Shown here: piece by piece, positions 60,850-64,000 of the stretch
How the letters are laid out: the number at the start of each line of letters is the position of its first letter
Position numbering within the stretch: the stretch's first letter is position 1
Origin: Oscheius tipulae
Lineage: Eukaryota > Nematoda > Chromadorea > Rhabditida > Rhabditidae
Assembly: GCA_037178975.1 (NCBI GenBank)
Contig: JASJZH010000001.1
Location: 4,340,001 to 4,404,000, forward strand
Length of the DNA stretch: 64,000 nt
Reading direction: 5' to 3'
Translations under genes and position numbers: made by a program
The notes under the pieces: model-generated
Told to the model about the DNA's origin: nothing
Seen by the model: the letters and a program-made list of their open reading frames with translations, nothing else
Databases searched by the model: none

Positions 60850-61102
60850 ATGCCCGAGCCACAATTATAGCCCGGTTTAGATCCGGATTTCGGCTCCAGA
60901 CGTGCCTCGAATGCCTAAAAATTCCAACTAGAAGACCTTCGTTTCTAAAAGTGCCTCATTACTCGGGATATTTATATATGAGATCGTAGTAAAACCAGGA
61001 AAGTGTCATAACCGGGAGCGATGTGGAGATACGGGGAATGAGGGCACAATTTTTGCCTAGAATGGGAAATGGATATGACAGGAGAATAATAGTGTATACA
61101 AT
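60850..61102. other. Convergent 3' gap
   Basis: The short gap between the four-pass gene (+) and PIGV (-). It should hold both 3' UTRs; no clear AATAAA is present on either strand. Confidence 0.4.
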
Positions 61103-63142
61103 TCAGGTGAAGGGGAGACCCATGACATGACTAGTGGTTCCTAAGACCAAATAACCCATGAAATAGAAAAACACTGCTTTTTCCAGACGGCCTCGTAGTG
61201 CAAAGTAGGAAAAGAAAGGCATATGTTCCGGCTCGAGTAGATCGGAGTGGCAAACTTGGGGAGTAAGGTCGGACATCCATCGGGAGAGCACGAGGTACGG
61301 GAAGAGCGTTGATGAGAAGAGCATCCGCGTCAGGACCTGAACAATTGAATTCTATCGAATGATGGACAAGGCAAACTTCCGAGTTGTAGAAGAACAATGC
61401 TCCTAGACCGAGGAAGCCCGCGTGTAGAGTATAAGGGATCATCTCGCCTCCGTCCGCCAAATATTGTATGAATTGATATCTAGAACCATTGCCGTAAAAA
61501 ATAACGCCAAAGAGACTCACTTTTGGATGTCACTGACCAGCTGAAAAACCCCTATGACGATAATGGCGAAAGCTGGCGCAGCGAGTAGGAAACACGGTAT
61601 TTTTTGTATCTGAATTGGCTAGTTAGGGAGGTTTACACAAAGGGGACCAACTTGCCAGTATCCGAACAGAGAAACATGCCAATATTTTGACTGAATGGTT
61701 GAGTAAAAGGACGGGAAGATAATGTTCGACGAGCTGAGAAAGATATGAGAAAACGAGATGAGAAAAGCAACTCACGAGCACCAGGTAAGTTTTTCGAGTT
61801 GGCCTGCTCGATCTACCTCTATTGCAGCTGCAAGGCTTTTAAGTTCATCAGAGACGGTCGCCAGCGATTCTCGGTCACAGAAGTACTGCTGTTCAATATA
61901 TCCGTAAACGGAGACCGGACCGGCTATGACGAAAAGGGCTATGGCCAGCTGGGCTATAAAGAGGACTGTCTGAACGAGGGGAAAACTTCGATGCACCCAT
62001 GACTCTTACCTGTGTTATGAGTATGTTGCATCCTTTCGTATGCAGAAGAAATTTCGAGCTGGGCCTCGATCCATTGCCAGAATTTATGAAAAGGGCGTTC
62101 AGGAGGCAGTAGAAACCGATATAGCCGAAGTTTATGAGTCCGTTTGATCTGAAACCGGCTGAAGTTGCACAGATGGTGGTACCACCATACCTTGTCAAGT
62201 AAGCCAGCGCGAAGCATCCAATGGAGGAAAAGTAGCCCGACCAGATGTTTTCGCTCTTCTTGGTAAGATTGGCTATCCCGCATATCGTGAGCATTGTGTA
62301 CATCTAGGAGAAAATGTTATGAAACAAGCGATTCCTACCGATTCTGAGTATGCGGACGTGAAGAAGACGCTGGCCGGATTGACAGTGAACAAGATGGTAG
62401 ATATATGAGCCTGCTTCACGGAACGGGCTACTGATTTGACAGCGTCGAAGAGGAACATGCACGAGTAGTAGCCGAAGATCTGAGATTACGTGAATTTAAT
62501 AGAAACTTTAAGAAACACTGACCACATTCAGTCCGACTGCCGTCAGAAGGTGAATCGAAGACCAGTGTGCCATGTCGAAGAAGATTAATGGGAATGCCCA
62601 GTATGAGAGATATCTACCTGGACTGTGGCTTGAAAAGAACAAAATTAATACCTGACGGTAAGGGGGAAAAGAGGGAAGAAGGCTAGACTACTCTCGAGAA
62701 CGTAGCCGTGTTCGGCATTGTGCAGCATGTGAGCCGCATCCCACTGTGTGAATCCTTGGAAACAGAATCGAATCGCCAGGTCAATTCTTGTATATTCTTC
62801 TAAAATGTTCGTATCGTGAATATTAGATCCAAAGTTACCCGACTTCAAGACAACCCCTTTGAACGCGTCTGTCGAGAAATTGCGACCATTGAAAAGTAGT
62901 TGAAGAATGAAGATGAATAGTCTGAAATAGTTTTAAATACTCGAAAAGTATCAAGAATGTTACCTTGTGGCTAGATAGAAATGACCGAGTTTCTGTTTCG
63001 CGTACGATTCGTTCACATTTCCAAATTTTTTGCGGTCGCGAAGATTGTTCTGAATTGCCATTTTGTAAAGGAAAGAGGGAATTTCGTACTTTTCGAAGAA
63101 AGACATACTGCTGATCTTCTGCTGTCTCTCGTCGACGCCCAT
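61103..63142 (-). CDS. pigv-1: GPI mannosyltransferase 2 (PIG-V)
   Basis: PIG-V adds the second mannose to the GPI anchor precursor in the ER lumen. Twelve exons (63142-62964, 62921-62839, 62799-62652, 62628-62523, 62479-62339, 62303-62191, 62148-62010, 61969-61776, 61733-61652, 61609-61521, 61479-61377, 61336-61103) give 536 residues with every phase consistent. Family marks are the first luminal loop QWDAAHMLHNAEHGYVLESS and FFPLFPL, with the Trp-Asp pair thought to be catalytic; TSAYSES; TRSNGLINFGYIGF; KYWHVSLFGYWQIQKIPCFL (across a join); and the C-terminal FMGYLVLGTTSHVMGLPFT. Many hydrophobic helices span the protein. ATTTTCCAG lies 19 nt upstream of the ATG, a likely trans-splice site. 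Confidence 0.93.
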
Positions 63143-63536
63143 TCATGGGTACGAGGGAGATCTGGAAAATGAGTATCAATTTGTTGCCGGATAAAATTAG
63201 CTTCTATGAATAGGCACATTTTCGAAAGCACGACAGGCATTTGAATTGGGAAAAAAGGAGGAGTCGTGCAACAAGGAGAACGAACGGAAAAGAGCCTTCT
63301 GGATTTCCATAAAGCATAAATTCAGATGAATGAAATAAATACTTTGCCATACAGCGACTGAAGTGGAAAGTCTAGCAACAGGGAGCCTATACCAGCCAAT
63401 GAAATTGGCGAAAGAAAAGCAGACAAATGGGGGAAAACGATGAAAAACAAACTTTAGGAAGAGGCCGACATGTTTCTGCCAAAACTAGATATGGTTTGTT
63501 CAAAAAAAAAAAGAAGGACTACAGTGTCCCGAAATG
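63143..63536. other. PIGV upstream region
   Basis: This holds the ATTTTCCAG acceptor (63162-63170, minus strand) and A-rich sequence; no other gene is seen. It is bounded on the right by the palindromic repeat. Confidence 0.45.
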
Positions 63537-64000
63537 CTTACGTGGCAGGACCCTTGGGAGGGCGGGAATTCAAATTTAGCAATTTTTGAGATTCCTTTTT
63601 ATCAATGTACAGCCTTCATTCTCTGTTTTCCGGAGTTTCTCGTTTGCTTCCGGTAAAGGCTGCTAGTAGACACGCTTTAGAAATAAAAGGAACGGATGAG
63701 AATCCGAAAACAAGCTGCTAGACTGGAAACCAAAAAGAGCGAAAAATTAACTCGATTTGAAAGTACTCTAGACGCGCGGGATTTCAGATAGAGTTATTAT
63801 TTTGGTTCTCAGTCTAGCAGCTTGTTTTCGGATTCTCACCCGTTCCTTTTATTTCTAAAGCATGTCTACTAGCAGCCTTTACCGGAAGCAAACGAAAAAC
63901 TCCGGAAAACAAAGAGAATAAAGGCTGTACATTGATAAAAAGGAATCTCAAAAATTGCTAAATTTGAATTCCCGCCCTCCCAGGGGTCCTGCCACGTAAG
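63537..64000. repeat. Palindromic foldback repeat (MITE-like)
   Basis: The left arm 63537-63735 and right arm 63800-64000 are inverted copies, about 96 percent identical by eye (roughly eight substitutions and one 2-nt indel), separated by a 64-nt spacer. The outer tip reads CTTACGTGGCAGGACCC inward from each side. There is no coding frame. This is the shape of a non-autonomous foldback element or MITE. The right tip is the last base of the window, so the target-site duplication cannot be judged; the left flank is GAAATG. Confidence 0.92.

Noticed and set aside
1-64000. CRISPR arrays, operon-like bacterial gene clusters or prokaryotic contamination
   Set aside because: No regularly spaced repeats are present, and introns and animal gene families run throughout the window.

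Overview
The window looks like a piece of a compact nematode genome. The evidence is very short introns (mostly 36-45 nt, often ending TTTCAG), 3' splice acceptors placed just upstream of several start codons as expected for spliced-leader trans-splicing, and a gene set that includes a LET-23-type EGF receptor, a DRAG-1-type RGM protein and an SLC17 carrier with a nematode-like N-terminus. The species cannot be told from the sequence. Gene models were spliced by hand from six-frame reading, GT/GC-AG rules, phase consistency and family conservation.

Layout: 1-4066 holds no gene I can support. 16505-4153 (-) is a complete VPS13 lipid-transfer protein gene in about 21 exons. 19498-17795 (-) is an F-box gene. 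20541-19661 (-) is a broken copy of a gene whose other copy lies inverted at 42450-44139 (+). 21515-23402 (+) is an SLC17-like transporter. 25983-28000 (+) is an RGM/DRAG-1 co-receptor. 39263-28363 (-) is one long, many-exon gene for a Ser/Arg-rich, scaffold-like protein I do not recognise. 42589-43223 and 43279-44006 (+) are a helical BAR-like reading frame and the longer copy of the duplicated gene. 49625-44178 (-) is the EGF receptor, with an orphan or alternative signal-peptide exon at 50358. 52797-54781 is a patch of mobile and pseudogene debris: a DDX1 fragment, a non-LTR reverse transcriptase remnant, and an unclassified transposon-like ORF set. 55297-58121 (+) is DDX1, with one apparent reading-frame break. 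60121-60849 (+) is a small four-pass membrane protein. 63142-61103 (-) is PIGV. 63537-64000 is a near-perfect palindromic (foldback) repeat that ends at the last base of the window.

Functionally this is a set of unrelated housekeeping and signalling genes, not a single system. Links exist only at the pathway level: PIGV makes GPI anchors and the RGM protein is predicted to be GPI-anchored; the EGF receptor keeps a C-terminal PDZ ligand and two Grb2-type tyrosine motifs. The least ordinary material is the 52.8-54.8 kb debris patch, the inverted duplication with complementary losses, the unrecognised 11-kb gene and the terminal palindrome.
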